Assembly (NCBI GenBank): GCA_013331575.1
Contig: DUGD01000042.1
Span: 345-13,039, forward strand
Direction: 5' to 3'
Source of the DNA: Candidatus Woesearchaeota archaeon
Lineage (GTDB): Archaea; Nanobdellota; Nanobdellia; Woesearchaeales; UBA525
Length of the DNA: 12,695 nt
Below, in pieces: positions 1-6,739 of this stretch (within the stretch, counting starts at the first letter, position 1; each line of letters starts with the position of its first letter). The notes beneath the pieces were generated by a model. That model was not told the DNA's origin. It saw only the letters and a list, made by a program, of their open reading frames with translations, and made no database searches. Made by a program: the position numbers and the translations under genes.

Positions 1-1038
1 ATCGGGGACTGTGCTGGCGATGGCAGCCGCTACCCTTCTCGAGAGAAAGGAGAGCGCCCGCAAGCACGAACGGTCATGCGCGATGGCACCATCCATGACC
101 TCGCGGTACGACTGTTTCCCTCCGGCCATCGCTCCGATGCCGCTGCGCAATGCAAGATATCGTCCGATGACGCGGGGATCGCGATGGAGACGCTCAACGA
201 ACGCGAGCGGCACACCTGGATGGAGAGCTCCGGCGGCATGCAACCCGGGAAGACCGCCGAACAGCTCTTCGCTCGTCGAGACGATGACGCCATCCATCAT
301 GCCGGCGACGCTCGTATGCGCTCCTATGTGGACAGAGACCGCGCGTAGGTGATTGGAGGATGGACGATGGGAAGACGGACGATGAGAGGACAGATGAGAA
401 GATGGACGCTTGAAGAGTCTGGCCTGCGGCGGCCGAGGGTGCGTTCCGTGCGAGAGCTGTTCTTTCGCCAAACGCAAAGCCGCATCATGGATGATACCAA
501 CGTTCTCCGCTGACGATCCGCGCGCGAGGAGCGATGCGTTAGGCGCCATAGCCACGGCTCCCGCCGCGATCGCGGAATCCCCGACGACATTGTCGTCGAA
601 CACAGCGATATGGGACGCGCTCGGCAGGAGACGCAGCGCGGCATCGAGCGATGCGACGGCCGCATGCATGGCAGAAGCCGCGCCGGATGATGACGCTATG
701 GCGTGCAACCTCGATACATCATCGACGACGAGCGTCGCCGCCCGCGGATAGATGCCGCCGCCGTTCGGGAAGCGATGCACGACCGCGTGGATATCGAGGA
801 GGGCGCGCACGTGCCTGTTCCGGTGCAGGAACTCGATGATGGCGAGGAGCGCCTGCCGGTGATCATCGTGCGATACCGACTCAGTGTACGGTTCATCATC
901 GGTTGTGACCTCGAAGAAAGCCCCCTTTTTCCCGATACGCGAGACATGCCCGTGCCCGATGATGCGAGTGCCATTGCGCGCTTGGAACCGTAGCGTACAG
1001 TCACTTGCATGAAGCAGGAGCGTTGCGATCTCAGTCAC
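1..1038 (-). CDS. Divergent acetate/butyrate kinase family protein, 3' end beyond window
   Basis: 346 codons are open from GTG 1038 to the window edge; acetate kinases are about 400 residues, so roughly the last 50 are missing. The frame follows the Methanosarcina AckA pattern as I remember it: beta-strand TLLLHASDCTLRF (7-18) for VLVINAGSSSLKY, IHAVVHRFPNGGG (83-95) for INAVGHRVVHGGE, IAVFDD (144-149) for VIVFDT, and SVHIGAHTSVAG (235-246) for the HLGNGSS loop. Of the known catalytic residues, the Arg of GHR (R89) and the Asp of FDT (D148) are kept. The Asn of NAGSSS is His10, HNP is absent, HGTSH became RGSSA, DTSMG became STSEE, and the Arg of MGTRSG became Ala. Residues about 210-231 are a Ser/His/Arg/Pro-rich insertion encoded by a repeat. 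GTG was chosen because a TATA-like GTATTTTT lies about 26 nt upstream; an earlier non-ATG start is possible. The fold assignment is fairly sure. Whether it is an active kinase is doubtful. Confidence 0.72.
   Translation of the reverse strand, partial: MTEIATLLLHASDCTLRFQARNGTRIIGHGHVSRIGKKGAFFEVTTDDEPYTESVSHDDHRQALLAIIEFLHRNRHVRALLDIHAVVHRFPNGGGIYPRAATLVVDDVSRLHAIASSSGAASAMHAAVASLDAALRLLPSASHIAVFDDNVVGDSAIAAGAVAMAPNASLLARGSSAENVGIIHDAALRLAKEQLSHGTHPRPPQARLFKRPSSHLSSHRPSSHRPSSNHLRAVSVHIGAHTSVAGMMDGVIVSTSEELFGGLPGLHAAGALHPGVPLAFVERLHRDPRVIGRYLALRSGIGAMAGGKQSYREVMDGAIAHDRSCLRALSFLSRRVAAAIASTVPD
357..411. repeat. GATGGAC-type purine-rich repeat inside the kinase-like gene
   Basis: On the plus strand this stretch is a run of degenerate 12-13 bp units built on GATGGAC/GACGGAC/GAGGACA, separated by GATGAGA-like spacers. 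On the coding (minus) strand it encodes repeated Ser-Ser-His-Arg-Pro residues (about 210-231), at a place where acetate kinases have a short link before the second HxG motif. The same GATGGACA core is tandemly repeated just upstream of the gene. Confidence 0.6.
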
Positions 1039-1096
1039 CTCTCTGATGGAAAACAGTGATGGAAAAATACGAATGGATATTGGGGACGGATAATGA

Positions 1097-1162
1097 TTGA
1101 TGGATGGACAAACTGATGGATGGACAATAATTGATGGTGGACAAATTGATGGGCGGACAACA
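1097..1162. repeat. Four tandem 15-18 bp units, core TTGATGGATGGACAA
   Basis: Units begin near 1097, 1113, 1131 and 1146: TTGATGGATGGACAAA, CTGATGGATGGACAATA, TTGATGGTGGACAAA and TTGATGGGCGGACAACA. A half unit (GGGGACGGATAATGA) precedes them. The array fills most of the 153-base gap between the kinase-like gene and the end of the Cys-rich membrane protein gene, so it sits in the upstream region of the kinase-like gene. Confidence 0.8.
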
Positions 1163-1191
1163 ATTGCGGCCCACACATCTCTCGTACAGCG

Positions 1192-1677
1192 TCACTCTTG
1201 CACCGGCCTCCGATACATATACACCACGACGACTATGAGCATGATTATCGCTCCCAACGGCAGGAAGAACCGCCGGAAATCGGGCAGTATGGACGCGGGA
1301 CGCTCCCGTACACTGTCCTGGTACGTCTCGACGGTCTGATAGAGGGAATACTGGCGTATCGCTTCGCAGTTAGAGGCGATATCGCATACACCGCTCGACC
1401 AATGCGTAGGGCAACAGACGGTGCCGCGTTCACACGAAGAGCCCTGCACCGGACGGATGGTATCGCCGAGAGTGCCATCATTGGCGGGTTGAGCATCACG
1501 CACTTCGTCCTGCGCAGCCAGACCGTCGGGAATATCTTGATCGCACAGCTGCAAGCACCCTATGTCCCCGCACACATCGTCTTGCACGACGTTTCCTGTG
1601 AGCGAGTTCGTGGGAAAAAGCGCACCGAGTCCTATGAGCATGACGATGAATGCGATGAGCAGATACACCGGATTCAT
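1192..1677 (-). CDS. Small Cys-rich membrane protein with N- and C-terminal helices
   Basis: 161 residues, family not recognised. Residues 3-21 form a hydrophobic helix (signal anchor or signal peptide) followed by SLTGNVV, a helix-then-TGNVV pattern I associate with surface proteins of small-genome archaea. The middle carries eight Cys (36, 41, 45, 82, 88, 89, 98, 104), including a CC pair, which suggests disulfides in an extracytoplasmic domain. Residues 137-155 form a second helix, followed by a basic RRPVQE tail, the usual cytoplasmic stop-transfer pattern. The ATG overlaps the TGA of the upstream ATPase gene in an ATGA, so translation is probably coupled and the two products probably work together. 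Orientation and the disulfides are inference. Confidence 0.85.
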   Translation of the reverse strand: MNPVYLLIAFIVMLIGLGALFPTNSLTGNVVQDDVCGDIGCLQLCDQDIPDGLAAQDEVRDAQPANDGTLGDTIRPVQGSSCERGTVCCPTHWSSGVCDIASNCEAIRQYSLYQTVETYQDSVRERPASILPDFRRFFLPLGAIIMLIVVVVYMYRRPVQE

Positions 1678-3065
1678 GCGCCACCGGATCCTTGCCCGTC
1701 AGCGGACGCGGATGGAGCATCGGAGTGATCATGGGGAGATCGCTTCCGATCATCATTGTCGAGATCGCGTGTCGGACCTTTTATCGGCCGCCTGACCGGT
1801 GCCCGCTTCGCACCGTCTTCTTGACGAGGAGCGTCGCCTTGCCGAGATGGTTGTTCGGACGATTCCGGTTTCCGCACGTAGAGCGATTCACGCAGGATGC
1901 CGCAACCGACGTCCAAGTGGTTCTTGTCCACGGACTGCGCGAGTTCCGCACGGGCTATCGCCTTCACGAGGCGTATGAGTCCGACGACCGTGCGCGGACC
2001 TACCTCGGTGATGAACTTCCGCTCGTCTGCCTTGAGCCCTTTGATGAACGCGACGATACGCCCCTCGAGCGAAGGATCGAGCGTCACATCGATGCCATCG
2101 GCGTACCCGATGTACTCCTTGAGGAACGCGATATCGGCGGCACTCGGATACTTGACCGCCTCTTTCGTGGAGTCATGCTTGACGATATGCCTCGTTATCT
2201 GCTCGAACTCCTCATCGTTCGGCTTCCTGATGATGAATAGGAGATGGAACCGCGAAAGGAGCGCGTCGTCGAACGGTACCTGCTTGCGCAGTATCTCGGC
2301 GGATTGCCCGATGAATGTATCGCCGACGGGATTGGCGGTGGCGGACACGCGGACACGCGCGGGAACCTGCTCGTGCTTGCCGCCCTTGTCGTAGGTGACG
2401 AACCCTTTCTCCATCGCATTGTAGAGCGCGGCGGAATCTTTCGGCTTCATGAGATTGAGCTCGTCGATGCAGGCTATCCCCTCATCGGCGAGAGGAAGGA
2501 GACCGAGTATGAGCGTGTCGCCTTTGGCGAGCGCCGACAATCCGGCGCCGCTCGTGCCGCTACCGAGGCCGAAACTCCCCTTTGGTGCGAGACGGTGTTG
2601 GCTACGCAGGATATCGGTCTTCCCGGTACCCGGATCGCCGAGGAGCAGGAGATGGAGCGGTTCCTTCGCGAAGAGCTGCACGGCCGCCGCGGTCTTGACA
2701 GGGTCCATGCCTATGATGTTGCGCGCAAGGAGCGGCGGTATGCGCTCGAGCGCGTGCGGCGCGAACGCGATGAAAGCCTCCTCTTTCGCTTTCGCGGCGA
2801 TCTCTGCATCGATGCGCTCGAGGAATCCTTTCAGTTCCTCGTCCTTGATGTGCGATTTGAAGAGCGGCCATTCCTTGTCCTCGAAGAGCTCCGGTGTCGT
2901 GTTGAAGCGCTGCATCTGGACGAACGTGCGGTCGAGCTTGAGGTAGTAACGCAAGAGCTTGGCATCGTCCGCTGCGAGGTATTTCTGCGCCGAGCCTAGC
3001 GCTATGCGCTTCTCGTGTCCGAGCGGAAAAAGGAGCCGTATTGTGTCCCAGAGCGTCTTTGCCAT
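1674..3065 (-). CDS. Short MCM-like AAA+ ATPase
   Basis: 463 residues, against about 650-700 for archaeal MCM helicase. The ATPase core matches MCM closely: RNIIGMDPVK lead-in (115-124), Walker A GDPGTGKT (143-150), GSGTSGAGLSA (168-178, MCM GKGSSAAGLTA), Walker B GIACIDE (196-202), pre-sensor hairpin region YDKGGK, sensor 1 TANP (243-246), Arg finger DALLSRF (267-273) and a sensor 2 helix GPRTVVGLIRLVKAIARAEL (356-375). The N-terminal 110 residues are helical and charged, with no zinc motif or OB-fold pattern, so the DNA-binding N-domain of MCM is missing. The last 60 residues are hydrophilic and probably disordered. It is therefore an MCM/MoxR-type remodeller rather than a complete replicative helicase. 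It is coupled to the Cys-rich membrane protein downstream (4-base overlap) and lies 75 bases after the transporter gene. The start ATG has a GAGG about 10 nt upstream. Confidence 0.88.
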   Translation of the reverse strand: MAKTLWDTIRLLFPLGHEKRIALGSAQKYLAADDAKLLRYYLKLDRTFVQMQRFNTTPELFEDKEWPLFKSHIKDEELKGFLERIDAEIAAKAKEEAFIAFAPHALERIPPLLARNIIGMDPVKTAAAVQLFAKEPLHLLLLGDPGTGKTDILRSQHRLAPKGSFGLGSGTSGAGLSALAKGDTLILGLLPLADEGIACIDELNLMKPKDSAALYNAMEKGFVTYDKGGKHEQVPARVRVSATANPVGDTFIGQSAEILRKQVPFDDALLSRFHLLFIIRKPNDEEFEQITRHIVKHDSTKEAVKYPSAADIAFLKEYIGYADGIDVTLDPSLEGRIVAFIKGLKADERKFITEVGPRTVVGLIRLVKAIARAELAQSVDKNHLDVGCGILRESLYVRKPESSEQPSRQGDAPRQEDGAKRAPVRRPIKGPTRDLDNDDRKRSPHDHSDAPSASADGQGSGGA

Positions 3066-3095
3066 GCAATCATGCCTCGACTAACGTCAAGCGAT

Positions 3096-3128
3096 GTAAT
3101 CAATTGTGTAATGAATCGCGTAATCAAT
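3096..3128. repeat. Three GTAATSAAT iterons at exact 12 bp spacing
   Basis: GTAATCAAT (3096-3104), GTAATGAAT (3108-3116) and GTAATCAAT (3120-3128) are each separated by three bases. They lie 31-63 nt upstream of the start of the MCM-like ATPase gene. Two further direct copies of ATAATCTCGA (3130-3139 and 3143-3152) follow and overlap the stop codon of the transporter gene. Regular spacing close to one helical turn suggests a protein-binding operator, but this is inference. Confidence 0.6.
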
Positions 3129-3140
3129 CATAATCTCGAA

Positions 3141-4526
3141 TTATAATCTCGATTTCTCGCTCACGATGACGAGGAGGAAGTAGATGGGCGTCACCACGCA
3201 GATGAGTCCTATCGCGGTCGCGATGAAGAGCATCCTGAGCGGGAACGCGTTCGCGCACCACGCGAGGATGGGGATGAGGATGATATAGGGTACGGCGACG
3301 AGGAGTGATTGCGCCTGGAAGTACGCATGGCGCGCATCCTCATCCATGAGATTCTTCGCGAGGAGCCCTTGGCCGAAACCGATGATCGCCGATCCTATCA
3401 CATACAGGCAGAGCGCGACGGTTATCGCGGCGATGTGCGCATTATAGACCAGCACGAGCGGTAGGATGGCGAGAAGGAGCGTACCGAACACGAGCGTCGG
3501 AGTGAGACCGGTACTGCGATGGATACGCTCGGTGAAGAAAGGTCCTGCGAACGACGCGATGATCGCCACAGTGTAGATGGCAGCAAGCGGGAGGAACGGC
3601 CGCGAGTACGTCTGTTCGAGTATGCGATAGATGGCGATGCCTGAGTACGCGGTGATGGCGAGCTGCAGGATGCCGCTGATAATCGCCGCGACGAGGAGGA
3701 ATTTCACATAACGTTGTCGCCATACGCTGCGCACACGCGCAACGAGCAATCCCGTGTATTCCCTGAAGAAAGAGGTGAACTTGTACGTGCGTTGCTCACG
3801 GCGGTCGGTCACCAGGCTCGTCACATACCCGGAAAGGATGAACGCGAACGCCGTGATCTCGAACGCGAGTAGGTAACCGTACACCTGCAGCGAGAACTCC
3901 TTGCCGAAAAGCTCGAATGTCCACAATACCCCGCCGGCAGGGAATGTATCGAGGAGGAAACCGGAGAAGAGGAGCGTGAGACCGGTGATGATGATACCCC
4001 AGTGCGCGATACTGCGCGCGAAAGGTCCCGCGCGCTCTTTACGCACAGTATCCCTTGCGAAGCGCTGGTAGAGATCGCCATAAGCGACGATGCCTATCGT
4101 GCCGATGAGAAACGAGACGGCGAAGAGCGTGATGCTGCGCAGTTGCAATCCGAACGCCATGAAGAGGAAGCTGAAGCCGAACACGATCCCCGCTTGCGAG
4201 ATAGTGCGCTTTTGCACGCGGTGCATCTTGCTATACTCCTGCAGGAGTTCGCTGAAGAAGACGCTGAGCACCGTCTTGATGCCGTTGAGGATGCCGATGA
4301 TGAAGAGGATGAACGGGTTCGCCTGGTGCGCGAGCCAGAAGAGGATGTTCACGAACTGCGGGGTGGCACCGCCATAACCGATGCGATCGAAGAACTCCCT
4401 GAACGCCAGGAGCTTGGTGTTGCGCCGCTCCTCAGCCACACGCTCCTCCATAGAGCCCATCATGCCCTCGGCACGGTCGCCGAGCGCCCCGCTGGCTCTC
4501 GCTGCATCGCTTTGCTCCACCACCAT
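3141..4526 (-). CDS. MFS-like multi-pass membrane transporter
   Basis: 461 residues from ATG 4526. About 11-12 hydrophobic helices follow a 45-residue charged N-terminus: two around residues 60-95, then near 115, 135, 170, 220, 290, 325, 350, 370, 405 and 435. A long basic cytoplasmic loop (TDRREQRTYKF to VWRQRYVKF) sits between the sixth and seventh helices, the usual division of the two six-helix halves of the major facilitator superfamily. No substrate can be named. A GTG two codons earlier (4532) is also in frame. I prefer the ATG because GGGAGGGGG ends a few bases before it and the TATA-like ATTTATAATT is centred about 26 nt upstream. The gene is the first of a minus-strand run with the ATPase and the Cys-rich protein. 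Confidence 0.8.
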   Translation of the reverse strand: MVVEQSDAARASGALGDRAEGMMGSMEERVAEERRNTKLLAFREFFDRIGYGGATPQFVNILFWLAHQANPFILFIIGILNGIKTVLSVFFSELLQEYSKMHRVQKRTISQAGIVFGFSFLFMAFGLQLRSITLFAVSFLIGTIGIVAYGDLYQRFARDTVRKERAGPFARSIAHWGIIITGLTLLFSGFLLDTFPAGGVLWTFELFGKEFSLQVYGYLLAFEITAFAFILSGYVTSLVTDRREQRTYKFTSFFREYTGLLVARVRSVWRQRYVKFLLVAAIISGILQLAITAYSGIAIYRILEQTYSRPFLPLAAIYTVAIIASFAGPFFTERIHRSTGLTPTLVFGTLLLAILPLVLVYNAHIAAITVALCLYVIGSAIIGFGQGLLAKNLMDEDARHAYFQAQSLLVAVPYIILIPILAWCANAFPLRMLFIATAIGLICVVTPIYFLLVIVSEKSRL

Positions 4527-4531
4527 ACCCA

Positions 4532-4557
4532 CCCCCTCCCACGGGAAAATTATAAAT
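4532..4557 (-). promoter_or_regulatory. TATA box and GGGAGGGGG upstream of the transporter gene
   Basis: On the minus strand, ATTTATAATT (4557-4548) is followed by GGGAGGGGG (4540-4532) and ATG 4526. The box is near-palindromic, so it could also drive the plus strand; a plus-strand transcript would then start around 4580, just before the structured element at 4594. Confidence 0.55.
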
Positions 4558-4593
4558 CTATCGAGGAGAGGGTATGTGTAGAACGAGGATGTA

Positions 4594-4734
4594 CGGCCGC
4601 CTTGGAGTAAATCACGAGACCGAGGTGCGAAGGATTCGACTGACTACTCGAATCCTTGCACAGGGAGCCAGCTCCCTCGTGCCGGAGGCCTCGGTCGAGT
4701 CAAAGTCTGCGGAAGCACAGATGCTCCGCGGCCG
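4594..4734 (+). ncRNA. Structured element A (terminal stem + CTT bulge family)
   Basis: The terminal stem CGGCCGC (4594-4600) pairs with GCGGCCG (4728-4734). CTT (4601-4603) is bulged, then GGAGTA (4604-4609) pairs with TGCTCC (4722-4727). Inside is a branched arm closed by GACCGAGG (4618-4625) and CCTCGGTC (4688-4695). It holds an interrupted stem GTGC(G)AAGGATTCGA with TCGAATCCTTGCAC, and a hairpin AGGGAG/CTCCCT. An alternative hairpin CTGCGG(A)AGCA (4707-4717) with TGCTCCGCGG (4722-4731) competes with the terminal stem. The lack of protein-like sequence in any frame and the matched copies elsewhere support a structured RNA or folding DNA element. RNA status and strand are inference. Confidence 0.5.
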
Positions 4735-4885
4735 CGTGAAACGAGAATTGCTGTGCAATCAAGAAGAGATTACTGAGACAATAGATGCTTTTGTTGTGGC
4801 CTTGGCGTGTTGTCAGACGCTCGAGATGGTAACTGCCCTCAAGCGTTGCTATTGGACTGCGTCACATATGCGCCGCCACAACAAG
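4735..4885 (+). ncRNA. 3' extension of element A, shared with element B
   Basis: This part matches the stretch after element B in order and structure: CGAGAA; ACAAT (4778-4782) paired with GTTGT (4793-4797), then GGCCTTG; a variable arm GACGCT (4816-4821) with AGCGTT; and finally a 32-base segment (4854-4885) starting GGACTGCGT and ending GCGCCGCCACAACAAG. That segment is 30/32 identical to 10176-10207. CAATAG (4779-4784) can also pair with CTATTG (4848-4853). Together with element A it makes a 292-base composite. Confidence 0.5.
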
Positions 4886-4913
4886 AACATAGGAGTAGTC
4901 TTTCTCAAAGCCG

Positions 4914-4950
4914 CTTCCGTCATAATATTTATAAACAACGCCGTCGGAAG
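4914..4950. promoter_or_regulatory. TTTATAAA palindrome flanked by a 6 bp inverted repeat
   Basis: The palindromic TATA-like TTTATAAA (4928-4935) lies between CTTCCG (4914-4919) and CGGAAG (4945-4950). It could drive transcription of the structured elements on either side. No direct evidence of use; a hairpin with a weak 25-base loop is the alternative reading. Confidence 0.3.
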
Positions 4951-4987
4951 GCGCACTATACCATCGCGGAGGTCCGCGAGCAGAAAT

Positions 4988-5013
4988 GAACCTCCCGGGC
5001 TAAAGCCTGCGGT
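4988..5013 (-). other. Hairpin resembling an IS200/IS605-type right end
   Basis: On the minus strand the sequence reads CCGCAGGCTTTAGCCCGGGA then GGTTCA. GGC-TTTA-GCC forms a short hairpin extended by CCG/CGG and is followed by GGAGGTTCA. As I remember them, ends of IS605/TnpB elements and the 3' ends of their omega RNAs often have a TTTAG-loop hairpin followed by GGAGGTTCA or similar. No TnpA or TnpB gene or remnant is recognisable nearby. The match is short, so this is a lead, not an identification. Confidence 0.25.
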
Positions 5014-5030
5014 GTCCTTTGCTTCAACGC

Positions 5031-5129
5031 GAGGAACGCGGAGCACCTAACTCACGCCGTTCCGTGCACATGCGAAATCGTGCCTGCATAAATCGGCACG
5101 ATTTCTGGATATGCTCCAAGGCGTTCCTC
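5031..5129 (-). ncRNA. Structured element C (terminal stem + CTT bulge family)
   Basis: The best-paired copy. GAGGAACGC (5031-5039) pairs with GCGTTCCTC (5121-5129), 9 bp. GGAGCA (5040-5045) pairs with TGCTCC (5112-5117), 6 bp. AAG (5118-5120), read as CTT on the minus strand, is the only bulge between the two helices. Inside is an 11 bp hairpin, GAAATCGTGCC (5074-5084) with GGCACGATTTC (5095-5105), with a 10-base loop. 99 nt long. The minus orientation is set by analogy with copies A, B and D, where CTT lies on the 5' strand. It lies upstream of the beta-propeller gene, about 54 bases before its start. Confidence 0.5.
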
Positions 5130-5183
5130 CTCGAGTTAAAGCACAATACATCAATATACTAACAGCAAAAAAGAAGTGAGACC

Positions 5184-6452
5184 ATGGCGTTCGGCTTGAC
5201 CAAGCTCTTCTCGAAACATGCAGGGAGCATGATTGAACGCTGGGTGTTCGATGCGAAATCACCAGTGGTCTGCGCAGCGGCAGTGGCGGATCTCCACGGG
5301 AACGGCACGCACCAAGTAGTGTTCGGTACCAAAAGCGGCCAAGTGACCTGTGTGGACGAAGCAGGGAAGGAACTATGGACGTTCGGCGCGAAAGCGGAAC
5401 TCAACGCGGTCGAATCGTTCTTCGTCGATGAGGAGCGCGTGCACAGCATCAACGCGCCGCCGACCATCGCCGATATCGACGGGGACGGCAAACAGGAGAT
5501 CCTGGTCGGCAACGAGAACGGGACGCTCTACTGCATCGAACCGAACGGCAAAGCGCGATGGAAGTACGATTGCGGCGGCAGCATCAAGGCAAGCTGCCTC
5601 ATCTCCGACATCAACGCCGACGGCAAGAAAGAGATACTCGTCGGATCGACGAGCGGCCGTCTCATCGTGCTCAACAACAAGGGCGAGAAGCTCTTCGAGT
5701 ACGATACCACGGCCCCCATCGAAAGCGTACCGGGCGTGCTCTTTGGCGCCGCGGGCGGCAAATCCATGATCATCTTCGGCAATAACAACGGCACGCTCCA
5801 CGCTATCACGCCATCGCAAGAACTTTTGTGGCGCGTCGAGCTCGGCAGCAAGGTGACGGCAGCACCCGCGTTCTTCGACGACCCGGAAGAACGGCGCATG
5901 ATCATCGGCACGCTCGGAGGCGATGTCGTATGCGTGAGCGAGCACGGCGAGGTCGTATGGACGTTCAAGACCCGCGGCAGCATATACAGCGCTGCGGCGA
6001 TAGCAGATCTCAACAACGACAAGCGGCCCGAGATCGTCGTCGGCAGCTGCGACAACAACGTGTACGCCATCAACGCCCAAGGGCATAAGATATGGAGTTT
6101 CGAGACCGATTTCTGGATAACGGCGGCGCCGATAATCGCCGATATCGACGGTGACGGCAAGCCTGAAGTGATAGTGGGGAGCTTCGACCACAACGTGTAC
6201 GTGCTCGATAGCCAAGGATCGTACGTCCTCGATTACATGCCGGGGATAAGCGACATCGTCAACCAATCGGGCCATTACTCGAACATCATGACAAGCGACC
6301 CCGGCGACCAGACGGGGAAGAAGCTCTACCAATTCACGACGCCAGGCATCATCGTCGGGTGCGCGCTTCTCGAGCGACGGCATATGAAACCGGCGCTCAT
6401 CGTGAACGTGAAAAGCGGCCGCATCGGCGACCTCGAGCACAGCGAAGGATGA
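5184..6452 (+). CDS. Beta-propeller protein with PQQ/FG-GAP-type repeats
   Basis: 422 residues with seven clear repeats of about 45-50 residues, each with Trp/Phe at the start of a strand (W20, W65, W126 and so on), a central IADIDGDGKxE-type loop, ILVG or IVVG, and NGTLYCI or NNVYAI. The acidic loops DIDGDGKQE (97-105), DINADGKKE (142-150), DLNNDKRPE and DIDGDGKPE resemble Ca-binding FG-GAP loops. A degenerate eighth unit may lie in the last 70 residues. The family is usually secreted, but the N-terminus MAFGLTKLFSKHAGSMIERW has no hydrophobic signal segment, so this copy looks cytoplasmic. It probably acts as a binding scaffold; no enzyme motif is visible. A TATA-like AATATACT about 28 nt upstream fits a leaderless start; AAGAAGTGAG is a weak ribosome site. 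The gene stands alone. Confidence 0.85.
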   Translation: MAFGLTKLFSKHAGSMIERWVFDAKSPVVCAAAVADLHGNGTHQVVFGTKSGQVTCVDEAGKELWTFGAKAELNAVESFFVDEERVHSINAPPTIADIDGDGKQEILVGNENGTLYCIEPNGKARWKYDCGGSIKASCLISDINADGKKEILVGSTSGRLIVLNNKGEKLFEYDTTAPIESVPGVLFGAAGGKSMIIFGNNNGTLHAITPSQELLWRVELGSKVTAAPAFFDDPEERRMIIGTLGGDVVCVSEHGEVVWTFKTRGSIYSAAAIADLNNDKRPEIVVGSCDNNVYAINAQGHKIWSFETDFWITAAPIIADIDGDGKPEVIVGSFDHNVYVLDSQGSYVLDYMPGISDIVNQSGHYSNIMTSDPGDQTGKKLYQFTTPGIIVGCALLERRHMKPALIVNVKSGRIGDLEHSEG

Positions 6453-6546
6453 ATACAAAGGTAGAATAGTAGACTTCTGCTCCATATCCGGTATCGTTCT
6501 CAAGTGTAGCGCTCTCATCTAGTGTGAATTGACAATGAGTGGAAGA

Positions 6547-6739
6547 CATGACTACAGCAGACGACATTACTGGACGATTAGGCGTGACTATGCGACTGGA
6601 CGCAACATCACTTGAATGAGTAGACCGACTAGCCAATCAGGCGTGACTACAACACAAGATTATAGCTAGACACACAGACGTCACCAGACGAACGAGCGTG
6701 GCTACGACAAAAAGGAGTAACTAGACCGCCAATCACACC
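6547..6739. repeat. Degenerate GCGTGACTAC repeats, spacing about 55-60 bases
   Basis: GCGTGACTA occurs at 6582, GCGTGACTAC at 6641 and GCGTGGCTAC at 6696, with a weaker ATGACTACAG at 6549. Between them, pieces such as AGTAGACCG..CTAGCCAATCA and AACTAGACCGCCAATCA recur. No open frame with protein character crosses this stretch. It looks like an eroded tandem array or low-complexity spacer after the beta-propeller gene. Confidence 0.35.

Noticed and set aside
696..993. Short plus and minus frames around 324-1010
   Set aside because: They are shadows of the kinase-like frame, which aligns to acetate kinase along its whole visible length.
1097..1162. CRISPR array
   Set aside because: The units are 15-18 bp, directly adjacent, and have no unique spacers or cas genes nearby.
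2244..2999. Long plus-strand frame antisense to the MCM-like ATPase
   Set aside because: The minus frame has complete AAA+ motifs; the plus frame is its mirror, with an Arg/Glu-rich composition typical of antisense shadows in GC-rich genes.
1674..3065. Complete replicative MCM helicase
   Set aside because: The N-terminal OB-fold and zinc region is absent and the protein is about 200 residues short.
4574..5050. 158-codon plus-strand open frame as a protein gene
   Set aside because: The translation is Arg/Ser-rich with no domain character, and the stretch is explained by paired stems shared with 9962-10207, where the frame is not kept.
5373..6518. 381-codon minus-strand frame antisense to the beta-propeller gene
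   Set aside because: The plus frame has regular repeats with conserved motifs; the antisense frame only mirrors them.
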